Positions 7,466 through 14,366 of a stretch of DNA of 34,433 bases are shown piece after piece; positions within the stretch are counted from its first letter, which is position 1; each line of letters starts with the position of its first letter. A model generated the notes under the pieces. The model saw only the letters and a program-made list of their open reading frames with translations. It had not been told where the DNA came from and searched no databases. The stretch is from Pseudomonadota bacterium. GTDB taxonomy: Bacteria > Pseudomonadota > Alphaproteobacteria > Rickettsiales > UBA1997. The stretch is from the NCBI GenBank assembly GCA_018970485.1, contig JAGWWH010000019.1, forward strand, positions 1 through 34,433, in the 5' to 3' direction. The translations under genes were made by a program, and so were the position numbers.

Positions 7466-8329
7466 TTATCCATATGCAGGAAAATAGTCTCCAAATATTT
7501 TTTGCCATTCTTCAACTGCGCTTCTAATATTACCATTATTTGCATATTGCTCGGCTTTTAAAGCTCTATTGTATGCCGTCTCAAATCTGCTCACCGCGCT
7601 GTCAACCGTTGCACAATTTCTGAGACCGTTAATATGCCCTCCGTATTCTACCACATCTTTGATCTTAAATTTAATCAATTCCCGTCCTTTATCAAAGAAA
7701 AATCTTACCCCGCTTGGAAAATTGGATATGGTCACACCTGTGAAAATTTTAATCGCAAGCAGCTCAAGATAAAAAGAAGTAAAATCATAATTTATATTCC
7801 TGTTCCACCCTTTAATCATTTTCACAATTGGAACAAGATCGCCATTATGAGCAGCATTTTCAGTAGTCATTAACTCAACGTGAGTTTTTGGATTTGTTTC
7901 GATCCAAATATTCTTAGTAGAATTCGGGATAAGATATCCTCCACCTTGGCGATAAAATGCAGGAACAACATCGACTATAAAATCTGTGAAAGTAATGGTA
8001 ACCGCTTGCCCATTTCTGCTTATTTTTGGGGTAGTGGTATAAGTTTTTAATAAAACCCGCTTTACTTTATCAAGTAAGCTCGCTTGTCCAGCCGCTTCAT
8101 AATATTTTGGATCAAGAACAACAAAAATATCAATATCTGCTTCAGAAAGTGGGGAAATCATTGTAGATCTGATGTAGGAACCTGTTAGAAATGAATCTAA
8201 AACATCCATTTGGCCGTTAAAAACATTTCTAACATTTTCCTGCCTAGTTGAAGCGGTGCTTTTTTGAAGTCCGGTAATTTCCAGATTTTCTTTTAGCTTT
8301 TGAAATGAGGACGGAATTGTGGTGGCCAT
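7466..8329 (-). CDS. SMODS-domain CD-NTase (CBASS cyclase)
   Basis: The 287-residue protein has the CD-NTase active site: G50-S51-Y-I-R-S-T motif, then D65-I-D67 in 'EADIDIFVVLD', and a third acidic residue D120 in 'FIVDVVPAF'. Length and the helical C-terminus ('MIKGWNR', 'SFYLELLA', 'GHINGLRN') match SMODS enzymes, which synthesise cyclic di- or oligonucleotides in CBASS anti-phage defence. The nucleotide product cannot be predicted. Its ATG overlaps the stop of the MNT-HEPN gene by one base (TAATG), and the SLATT effector follows after three bases. All three are therefore probably translated from one message. Confidence 0.9.
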   Translation of the reverse strand: MATTIPSSFQKLKENLEITGLQKSTASTRQENVRNVFNGQMDVLDSFLTGSYIRSTMISPLSEADIDIFVVLDPKYYEAAGQASLLDKVKRVLLKTYTTTPKISRNGQAVTITFTDFIVDVVPAFYRQGGGYLIPNSTKNIWIETNPKTHVELMTTENAAHNGDLVPIVKMIKGWNRNINYDFTSFYLELLAIKIFTGVTISNFPSGVRFFFDKGRELIKFKIKDVVEYGGHINGLRNCATVDSAVSRFETAYNRALKAEQYANNGNIRSAVEEWQKIFGDYFPAYG

Positions 8330-9189
8330 TAGAGCTTTCTAGTAAAAGATTTAATTTTTTCTTCACAAATTTCTTCGGTCAATTTCAGAAGCTTCTTCAC
8401 ATCTTTTGCTAAAATTTCTAAATCTCCTTTTGAGATACGAAAATCCGGATCATACCTACCACCAATATAAGCATCATCTAACAGCTTGAAACGGTCTTTA
8501 TCTTTTTGATTTTTCTTCGGAAAGAGGGTTTTGAGATCAGAATGATATTTGGCAGTTCTTTGTCCAAGCATCCAAAGAAAATGCTCGTTGGGATTGTAGT
8601 TGGTAAAAACAAGAAGTATCGATTTGTAGGAAGATTCAACTGACTGATGAAGCTGAAATGCGGCATTACGGTAATCATTCATCTTAACTGCATTTTCATA
8701 CTGACTAAAAAATGTTTTGGCACTTTTAAACCAAGACGAAAAATGATCCCGTGCAATTCTTTGCTTTTCTTTCGGCTTTAATTTTCTCTTGTTCGCCAGC
8801 TTATGTTTTTTTGAATCAAAAAGCGCGACACCTTCTTTTTTGATGTCGGTAAAAAAATATTGCCCTTCAGCAAGGTTGATATTCAGACTTTCAATATCAT
8901 GAGCAATTGCTCTGACCGGCGCAGTTAGCTTCAGTTTTTCTGTTTTATTCCAAGAAGAAAATTTATCTGTGGATTTCTTTTTTTCCGTCACCACCAAAAT
9001 ATCGTAGTCAGAAATGTGGCCAGTTCTTCTATCATCTTTCAAATCTTTAGCTTCCTTGTAATCACCTCGGGCGTAAGAGCCAAACAGAATAATTTTCTCA
9101 ACATCTTTACAGTTTTTTTGAATTGCGGAAACGATTTTTTGCAATTCATCCTGTTTATTCTTTGGTAGATGCTTGAGCGATTTTTTCAT
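8329..9189 (-). CDS. MNT-HEPN fusion protein
   Basis: The 286-residue protein joins an N-terminal minimal nucleotidyltransferase (G37-S38-Y-A-R-G-D-Y; D61-Y-D63 in 'ISDYDILVV') to a C-terminal HEPN domain from about residue 145 ('AAFQLHQSVESSYKSILLVF', 'DAYIGGRYDPDF'). In the two-gene MntA/HepT toxin-antitoxin systems the MNT enzyme modifies and silences the HEPN RNase. Fused forms of this kind exist, but their function is less clear. The candidate catalytic residues R174 and H181 are spaced RX6H, not the canonical RX4-6H minimum. It is translationally coupled to the CD-NTase, suggesting that it is part of, or regulates, the same system. Confidence 0.8.
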   Translation of the reverse strand: MKKSLKHLPKNKQDELQKIVSAIQKNCKDVEKIILFGSYARGDYKEAKDLKDDRRTGHISDYDILVVTEKKKSTDKFSSWNKTEKLKLTAPVRAIAHDIESLNINLAEGQYFFTDIKKEGVALFDSKKHKLANKRKLKPKEKQRIARDHFSSWFKSAKTFFSQYENAVKMNDYRNAAFQLHQSVESSYKSILLVFTNYNPNEHFLWMLGQRTAKYHSDLKTLFPKKNQKDKDRFKLLDDAYIGGRYDPDFRISKGDLEILAKDVKKLLKLTEEICEEKIKSFTRKL

Positions 9190-9221
9190 ATTTTTATCAT
9201 CAAAAATTATTATGTACGTTT

Positions 9222-10268
9222 CTAAAAAATTTCATAAACTACGCCACGTCCTTTGCCAAAAGTTTTAATCTTTTTCATTTCGAGCAGCTCACGCAATTTT
9301 GCTTTTAAAGTGCTACGATTAGCTTGCGTGAGCCTTTGAATGTCAGAGATTGCAAGACGCTTATGATTTTTAAGAACCTTCAAAATTTCTAAATGCAGCT
9401 CACCAAAATTTTCCTGCAGAATTTTTTCAGCTTTAACCTTTTTCTCTAAATTATCTTTTTGCTTCTTGAGCGATTTTAAAAAAAACAAAATCCAATTTTC
9501 GAATTTGATTTTTTTTGATTCGAGAGTGGTTTGGCAATCGCGCAGATTTTTGTAATAGATGTCCTTGTTATCTTCGATGATACTTTCAAGTGAGCTGTAT
9601 TGGATGTAGCTGTAGCCAAGTTTTAGCAAAAGTAGATTAGTAAGAATTCTTGAGATTCTGCCATTGCCATCTTGAAACGGGTGAATCGCTAAAAAAACCA
9701 CAATGAAAATTCCGGTAATGATCAGCGGATGAGTTTCTTTTAATTCGAAAGCCTTGTTAGTCCATGAAAGCAAGTCAGCCATTTTCATTGGCGTTTCGAA
9801 TGGCGTAGCAGTTTTAAAAACGATGCCAATTTCTTTTCCTTTTGCATCAAAAGCTACGACATGGTTATCGAGCTTTTTATATTCACCGCGATGACGAATA
9901 TCTTTTGAGCTGTGTTTGAGAAGGACGGAATGTAGTTGTTTTAGATGATTTTCGGTGAGCTTCAAATCTTCGAAACTTTCTAAGATTAAATCCATGGCAT
10001 CAGAATAACCCGCAACTTCCTCTTCATCTCTGCTTTTAAACGATGTTTTTCTGATATTAGAAAGAAGAGTTTCAACTTGGGCATCAGTCAATTTAACACC
10101 TTCGATACGTGTACTTGAGGCAATAGATTCAATCGTCGCTGATTTTTTAAGCATCTTCAAGCGATCAGGCGATAGCGTATTTATCGCCTGCCATCTGCCT
10201 TTAAACTCATCAATTTCGCTGATGAGGTTCAATATTTCGTTGGTAATAGTGACTTGGTAGTCAGTCAT
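9222..10268 (-). CDS. Fic-family AMP transferase-like protein with C-terminal winged helix
   Basis: The protein contains the full Fic motif HPFQDGNGRISR at residues 196-207 (counting from the ATG at 10268) and an upstream inhibitory-helix motif S-S-T-R-I-E-G at residues 51-57, i.e. a class II Fic enzyme. Residues about 280-348 form a winged-helix-like domain ('LAISDIQRLTQANRSTLKAKLREL'), so it may bind DNA or autoregulate. The ATG is preferred over a GTG 36 bases upstream because its sequence matches the usual Fic N-terminus ('W..i..l.pd.l..lkk...iesi.sStrIEG'). It lies 32 bases upstream of the MNT-HEPN gene and could head the operon. Confidence 0.88.
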   Translation of the reverse strand: MTDYQVTITNEILNLISEIDEFKGRWQAINTLSPDRLKMLKKSATIESIASSTRIEGVKLTDAQVETLLSNIRKTSFKSRDEEEVAGYSDAMDLILESFEDLKLTENHLKQLHSVLLKHSSKDIRHRGEYKKLDNHVVAFDAKGKEIGIVFKTATPFETPMKMADLLSWTNKAFELKETHPLIITGIFIVVFLAIHPFQDGNGRISRILTNLLLLKLGYSYIQYSSLESIIEDNKDIYYKNLRDCQTTLESKKIKFENWILFFLKSLKKQKDNLEKKVKAEKILQENFGELHLEILKVLKNHKRLAISDIQRLTQANRSTLKAKLRELLEMKKIKTFGKGRGVVYEIF

Positions 10269-10324
10269 AAAGTAGCTTTGCTTAAAGTTAAATATCGCAA
10301 ACACATTCTAAACCAACAATCACC

Positions 10325-10359
10325 AAATGTCCATAAAAATGTCCAATTATGTCTAATTA
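10325..10359. repeat. short direct repeats beside the putative attachment site
   Basis: Three copies of ATGTC(C/T) occur at 10327, 10339 and 10349, within a longer imprecise repeat (AAATGTCCAT-, AAATGTCCAA-, TTATGTCTAA-). Such iterated motifs can be arm-type binding sites of a phage integrase, and they sit directly next to a tRNA-end-like sequence. They could equally be operator repeats upstream of the Fic gene, which starts about 60 bases away on the minus strand. Confidence 0.35.
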
Positions 10360-10360
10360 T

Positions 10361-10385
10361 TGTAGCGAGTAAGATTCGAACTCAC
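10361..10385 (-). other. tRNA 3'-end-like fragment, candidate attachment site
   Basis: On the minus strand this reads GTGAG-TTCGAAT-CTTAC-TCGCTAC-A. That is a five-base-pair T-arm (one G-T pair) with an intact TTCGAAT loop, followed by a seven-base acceptor strand and a discriminator A. No matching 5' acceptor (GTAGCGA) is found about 70 bases upstream, so it is a fragment and not a gene. Integrases often recombine at tRNA 3' ends and leave such partial copies. It separates the prophage and defence island from a decayed, then chromosomal, region. Chance resemblance is possible. Confidence 0.35.
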
Positions 10386-10455
10386 GGTAAAATCCTTACG
10401 AAATTTTGCAAAGTGAATTAGGTGAAGGCATCCGATTTTTATCGAACTTTTCGGT

Positions 10456-10662
10456 ATGGATGAAAGTAGCTTTGTAGCCTTGATTTTATTGATTGTGGAA
10501 AAGTGCGACCAATTTAGCAAACTGACTCCCATCCACCGCCAAAAAAAGGGTCGACCTCGAAAGAGGCCGACCCTTTTTTATTTGGCGGATGTGGAGAAAT
10601 TAATCAGAGAGCTCTCGGACGAGTTCGACAATCGCTGCAAGCGATTGCAACTCGTTCCTTAA
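10456..10662 (+). CDS. doubtful small ORF, possible transposase N-terminal remnant
   Basis: This frame of 68 codons reads as a hydrophobic helix (FVALILLIVEKCDQF), a basic patch (RQKKGRPRKRP) and 'TLFYLADVEKLIRELSDEF'. The 'hydrophobic helix, then KxGRPrK' layout recalls the start of several DDE transposases. However, two long hairpins (10536-10588 and 10619-10655) lie inside it and constrain its sequence, no ribosome binding site is obvious, and there is no continuation into a transposase core. It may be a remnant or not a gene at all. Confidence 0.2.
   Translation: MDESSFVALILLIVEKCDQFSKLTPIHRQKKGRPRKRPTLFYLADVEKLIRELSDEFDNRCKRLQLVP
10536..10588. terminator. long near-perfect hairpin with GAAA loop and A/T tracts
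   Basis: CCGCCAAA is followed by an A run, then GGGTCGACCTC, a GAAA tetraloop, GAGGCCGACCC, a T run and TTTGGCGG. Only one mismatch (A-C) interrupts the inner 11-base-pair stem, and the flanking A and T tracts allow the whole 53 bases to fold. It has the form of a bidirectional intrinsic terminator with a GNRA loop. No gene clearly ends at it on either strand, so it may have been left behind by a lost gene, or may act as a structured RNA or cruciform. Confidence 0.6.
10619..10655. repeat. second hairpin, imperfect inverted repeat
   Basis: ACGAGTT at 10619 pairs with AACTCGT ending at 10655, and AATCGCT pairs with AGCGATT around a GCA loop, with a small internal bulge. It lies 30 bases after the long hairpin and is followed by an A-rich run. 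The two hairpins together look like a structured intergenic segment, not coding sequence. Confidence 0.5.
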
Positions 10663-10867
10663 AAAAATAAAAAACTTACGAGTACAATAAGCTTAATTTT
10701 TCTTAGCGAGCGTCAGCGAGTTTAGAAAAATCTTGCGTTTGCAAGCGCGAATGCGCGCCATCTCACTTCCTCGCTTTAGCTAAAGTTTATTGACGATTAA
10801 TTAGGATTCCGTCCCCTGTTTTGCAGTTATTATTTGATTTTCCTCTCCCAACTTAAATTAAATCAAA

Positions 10868-11205
10868 ATGAAAACCCCAATTCGCTAACACACCAAAACC
10901 TCCTTATTACGCGGTAATCTTCAGCTCACAAAGAGCCAGTGATGACTGATCAATTTACGGAATTATGGCGCAAAAAATGGTGGATTTATCGACAACACAA
11001 CAGGGATTTTGGGAATTGAAAGTGCGCGCGACAATAGCGTATTTTGGATTACGGTGAGCTATTGGGAAAGCGAAGAAGCAATCAAAAATTGTAAAGAAAA
11101 TCCGCCCACAAAGCGGCACGAAATAGGAAGAAAAAAGAGTGGTACGAACATTTTGAAGTTCGTGTGGCAAGAGTAGAGAGAGATTATTTTAAGAATGCTG
11201 AATGA
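10868..11205 (+). pseudogene. broken antibiotic-biosynthesis-monooxygenase-type gene
   Basis: Pieces of one ABM-fold protein can be read in changing frames. These are 'PPYYAVIFSSQ' from 10899, then 'YGIMAQKMVDLSTTQQGF', then in another frame 'GIESARDNSVFWITVSYWESEEAIKN', and finally 'KEWYEHFEVRVARVERDY' ending at a TGA. Together they follow the usual order of a small ABM-family enzyme (about 100 residues), but at least three frameshifts and several stops destroy it. The assigned start is the nearest ATG and is not in frame with the first piece. The preceding 10663-10867 and following 11206-11318 hold only short inverted repeats, including TCCGTCCCC at 10808 and GGGGACGGA at 11270, and no gene. 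Confidence 0.75.
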
Positions 11206-11318
11206 TCACCACCGCAAGCCGAGGTCTCTGACATCGACTTCAAGTTTAGTTCCAGAAGAACATGAACGTGGGGACGGAGTCAGAGAATCCGTCCTGCATT
11301 AGTGAACCTAAACATTCG

Positions 11319-11645
11319 TCAGCAATGCGTGAGAATTTTTCTACTTATTTTAGGTGATTTAGGAACAAAAGCTTTTGCCTTGGGATTTAGAGTGTCGGGA
11401 TTTGGAAATTCATTAGAAGAAGGTGAATCGCTATTTACGTAGATAGGAGTCGGAATTACCAAAGAAGGAAATGGACTAGAATATGTCTGTCCACCAACCC
11501 TCTCTGGCTTAGGCATTCCTGCCTTTGCCATTTTTAGAAACGCATCAAGAAAAGCTTCTGATTCCTCTTCCCCAGCCTGAAAAGTTTTTGTACCAACTTC
11601 TTCAGCTACTACACTTACTGGCTCTGATTCAATTTTTGGTCTCAT
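11319..11645 (-). CDS. small disordered protein with C-terminal PAM2-like motif (candidate effector)
   Basis: The 108-residue protein is rich in Pro, Ser and Glu and predicted by eye to be mostly unstructured. Residues 86-95 read LNPKAKAFVP, which fits L-N-x-x-A-x-x-F-x-P, the PAM2 motif of eukaryotic proteins that bind the MLLE domain of poly(A)-binding protein. Residues 20-43 contain 'KTFQAGEEESEAFLDAFLK', resembling 'KLFEAGEENPELEEFLTK' in the large neighbouring protein, which also ends in a PAM2-like motif. The 5' flanks are also alike (AAGAAAAAT before or at the start). It lies 219 bases downstream of the large gene, on the same strand. Translation initiation has only a weak purine-rich site. 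It might be a degraded copy, but the frame and motifs are intact. Confidence 0.65.
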   Translation of the reverse strand: MRPKIESEPVSVVAEEVGTKTFQAGEEESEAFLDAFLKMAKAGMPKPERVGGQTYSSPFPSLVIPTPIYVNSDSPSSNEFPNPDTLNPKAKAFVPKSPKISRKILTHC

Positions 11646-11666
11646 GATTTTTCTTTTTTAGATTGA

Positions 11667-11758
11667 ACACTTTTAGCTAAATGATTTGCCCTAAAATTTA
11701 GAATATTTTTTAGGACGAAATGAAGAAATATGGGGCTAAATTAATTAGCTAAAAGTGT
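11667..11758. repeat. 92-bp element bounded by perfect 14-bp inverted repeats
   Basis: ACACTTTTAGCTAA at 11667 and its exact reverse complement TTAGCTAAAAGTGT ending at 11758 enclose an AT-rich core. The arrangement fits a miniature inverted-repeat element or a large AT-rich hairpin between the two PAM2-protein genes. No clear target-site duplication is visible. It could serve as a terminator for the large gene or carry the promoter of the small one. Confidence 0.6.
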
Positions 11759-11864
11759 CTCATAATTTATTTGTGAATCCATTTTCTCGGAAGAATTTCC
11801 TTTTTCCTCTTTTTTGGAGTTTTGTAGTTAATCAACTAAAATTTGAGAAAGTTTGCTAAATTAT

Positions 11865-14366
11865 CTAGAAGCTCGGTGTTTGATCTTTTGGAACGAAAAC
11901 TTTAGCGGCAGCGTTTAAGCCTTTTAAGGAGGAGGTCGGAACTGACTTTAAATCAAAAACTCTTTTGATCACACTTCCTAGAAATTCAGAATCACTAGAA
12001 TCATTTTGCCTTGGATTTAACGCTGTAAGTAAATTCGTTAAAAATCTTTCTTGTAAGCTTTTGTTAAAATTACGTTTCTGACAATATTGAGAAAGTTTTT
12101 GATAAACTTCCGATTCAAGCTCTGTCGAGCTCGCGGACCTATCCAATTTAAGCTCTTTGTGAAGCAAATGACTTGGGGAACGCAATTTATTGAAGGAATC
12201 TTCTAGCTCTTTTTCTGTTATCATCTCGATCGTTTCCAAAAAACATAACCGAAGAATTAATCCCCGTGCTGCTGGATTTATATTCAAATCAGTGTCGCAA
12301 GGGCTTTTAATAATTGAGCCATCACTGTTAATTATTGCTCTTACTGAATCTCGATTAGTCGTCCAACTTAGCTCAAAAGGAGGCATGTTATTTGGATCAT
12401 AAATCGAAATATCTAGCCCTCTAATACCATCTGCGATGTTTAGTGAGAAAATCGATCCACCACCGCTTGAAGCTCTGTAAATCTTGGTTGGATCAATAGA
12501 AATATCAAAATTCTCAAAAACAAAACTTGCCACTTCTTCGTTAGTTTTTTGATAAATTCCGGGAACCTTAATTTCTAAATCAAGATCTGCTGGGATTCTT
12601 GATCCAACTTTCTGATAAACAGCGCTTCCCTTCAAAGCCACCTCACAGCCCTTCTCCAAAAGATGAGCTATTTTTCCTCTTAAAAAGAGTGGCAAATCTT
12701 CGAGTGAATTTAATTCACGAGGTCCGGATAAAAATGTTTTTATTTGCTGAGCTTCTTCGTCAAATTTTTTAAATAGCTCTTGAGAAAACTCGGCAATCGC
12801 TTCTTTTAAAAGATTATCCGAGATCTCTCCCGCTGATTCTTCGGTCACTTTCGTTAAAAATTCCTCTAGCTCTGGATTCTCCTCCCCTGCTTCAAATAAT
12901 TTTGAATCTTCACCTTCCTTAACCTCACATTCTTGAGCTGTTTTTTCTGAGTTTGTTTCCCTTAAATCTTCGCCTTTAACTACCTTCTTCGACTTTTTCT
13001 TGGAGCCTCTAATTGTTTGGTTGCCGACAGGTTTCTCAACTGTGGCTGATACGGCGGATTGGAATTCGCGAATCGATTTTTTAATTTCTTCTGATGTCTG
13101 GAGATCTTTAAAAAAATCCCGAATTCCTTCAGAACCTAAGCTTGCTAATCGAGCTCTTACTAAATCATTTTCAAAAAAAGTTTTAACAGCCTGTTGATTT
13201 TTTGCTTCTATTACCCTCCTCAGCTCTGTTTTAAGAACGGCAAAATCTAGATTTTCGCAATTCAAAACCTTTGCCAAGTCACGACTAACACACTTGTCAA
13301 TTACACATCTGAGAACGGAATGACCTAGACTATTTGTGGCTTCAAGATCCCTTCCACTTTTATCAAATTCCTCCAAAAAACTATTTTTTGAACTCGAAGA
13401 AAGGTTTCTTATGTAAGATTTCCAGCGATTTTTTTGTTCTAGTTTAATTTTTTCCCTGAGTTGATTTTCTTTCTCTATTCTAACTTCTTCTTTTCTGATT
13501 TCATTAGCATCTTCTAGCTCTGCAGCCGCTTGAATAGCTTTATCTCTGTCTGGCGTTGGATCTAAAAAGTTTTCGGGATTATTTAGAAAATCCATAAAAG
13601 CTTCTAAACGATTAACAGCGCTGATTGAATATCGATCTTCTGGACACCCAATTTTACCTATAAAAGCCTCTGCTAAAGCATTACATTTATTCAGCATCAG
13701 GCCTCTCATCTCTTCAAAGGCTTCCTCCTTTCTAATTTTATAAAAAAGATTTTTTGTCGACAAACCCCAAACAGAAATTAGTTCAGTTGCCGCTTCTTTT
13801 TTAAGAAGACTAGATTCTCGATCTTTAATAATTGTCTCAACAATCTCAAAGATGTGTTCAAGTAATCCGAAGCTGTTGTTAAGGCATTCTGTTACTTTTG
13901 GATTTTCTGAAAAAAATAGATCGAATTCTCGAATTGTTGTTGCACATTCCATACTCATTGGATCGCCCTTACTCCTTGCCAAATCAAAAGCGGTAAGGCC
14001 TTCGGAATCAGCGTGGTCAACTCTTACACCAATTTGAAGTAGCATTTGTACAACGTGTCTATTTGGCGAAGGTGAAGAAACTGCTCTATGTAAAGATGTT
14101 CGTTGCAAAGAGCATTCGGTGTTAAACATTTTAAAAAATTCTTGATCAGCTTTTTTTCCATCAATGGCTCGACTCTTGGCAGAGATTTGAAAACTTTTTA
14201 TCAGCCATGACAAAACCATTAAATTTCCATCATGCCCCTCGAGAACCTCTCTAAGAGCAACTTCGCCATTTCCTATCTTAGAGTATTCAGCCCAACATTC
14301 GTCCAAATCTCCACCAAGAACCGCCCTTCGAAGTGGTAATAAATCTGGATTTATTGGTGCTCTCAT
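11865..14366 (-). CDS. ankyrin-like / poly(A)-polymerase-like NTase protein with C-terminal PAM2-like motif (candidate host effector)
   Basis: The 833-residue protein is soluble and without a signal peptide. Residues 87-136 look like an ankyrin segment ('SLHRAV', 'VVQMLLQIGVRVDHADSEGLTAFDLA') and 337-358 like another ('GRDLEATNSLGHSVLRCVI'). Residues about 275-315 form a charged coiled-coil-like helix, and 455-460 are a lysine patch (SKKKSK). Residues 570-710 resemble a Pol-beta-type nucleotidyltransferase head: G580-S581, D594-L-D596-L-E, D652 in 'GLDISIYD', then 'NRDSVRAIINSDGSIIKSP', as in class II poly(A) polymerase/CCA enzymes. Residues 817-826 (LNAAAKVFVP) fit the PAM2 consensus. The acidic motif 'LFEAGEENPELEEFL' at 490-504 recurs in the small neighbour. 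Gene and domains are visible; action on host poly(A)-binding protein is inference. Confidence 0.8.
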   Translation of the reverse strand: MRAPINPDLLPLRRAVLGGDLDECWAEYSKIGNGEVALREVLEGHDGNLMVLSWLIKSFQISAKSRAIDGKKADQEFFKMFNTECSLQRTSLHRAVSSPSPNRHVVQMLLQIGVRVDHADSEGLTAFDLARSKGDPMSMECATTIREFDLFFSENPKVTECLNNSFGLLEHIFEIVETIIKDRESSLLKKEAATELISVWGLSTKNLFYKIRKEEAFEEMRGLMLNKCNALAEAFIGKIGCPEDRYSISAVNRLEAFMDFLNNPENFLDPTPDRDKAIQAAAELEDANEIRKEEVRIEKENQLREKIKLEQKNRWKSYIRNLSSSSKNSFLEEFDKSGRDLEATNSLGHSVLRCVIDKCVSRDLAKVLNCENLDFAVLKTELRRVIEAKNQQAVKTFFENDLVRARLASLGSEGIRDFFKDLQTSEEIKKSIREFQSAVSATVEKPVGNQTIRGSKKKSKKVVKGEDLRETNSEKTAQECEVKEGEDSKLFEAGEENPELEEFLTKVTEESAGEISDNLLKEAIAEFSQELFKKFDEEAQQIKTFLSGPRELNSLEDLPLFLRGKIAHLLEKGCEVALKGSAVYQKVGSRIPADLDLEIKVPGIYQKTNEEVASFVFENFDISIDPTKIYRASSGGGSIFSLNIADGIRGLDISIYDPNNMPPFELSWTTNRDSVRAIINSDGSIIKSPCDTDLNINPAARGLILRLCFLETIEMITEKELEDSFNKLRSPSHLLHKELKLDRSASSTELESEVYQKLSQYCQKRNFNKSLQERFLTNLLTALNPRQNDSSDSEFLGSVIKRVFDLKSVPTSSLKGLNAAAKVFVPKDQTPSF

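Noticed and set aside
9222-10268. Fic protein as a host-directed effector like the PAM2 proteins
   Set aside because: It has the class II inhibitory motif and a winged helix typical of widespread bacterial Fic proteins, and it lies in a defence-type operon; nothing in it points to a eukaryotic target.
10361-10441. Complete tRNA gene on the minus strand
   Set aside because: Only the T-arm and 3' acceptor strand can be formed; no 5' acceptor strand, D-arm or anticodon arm fits at the right distance.
10456-10662. 68-codon ORF as a firm gene (transposase or regulator)
   Set aside because: Two strong hairpins explain most of its sequence and there is no ribosome binding site or continuation; kept only as a low-confidence entry.
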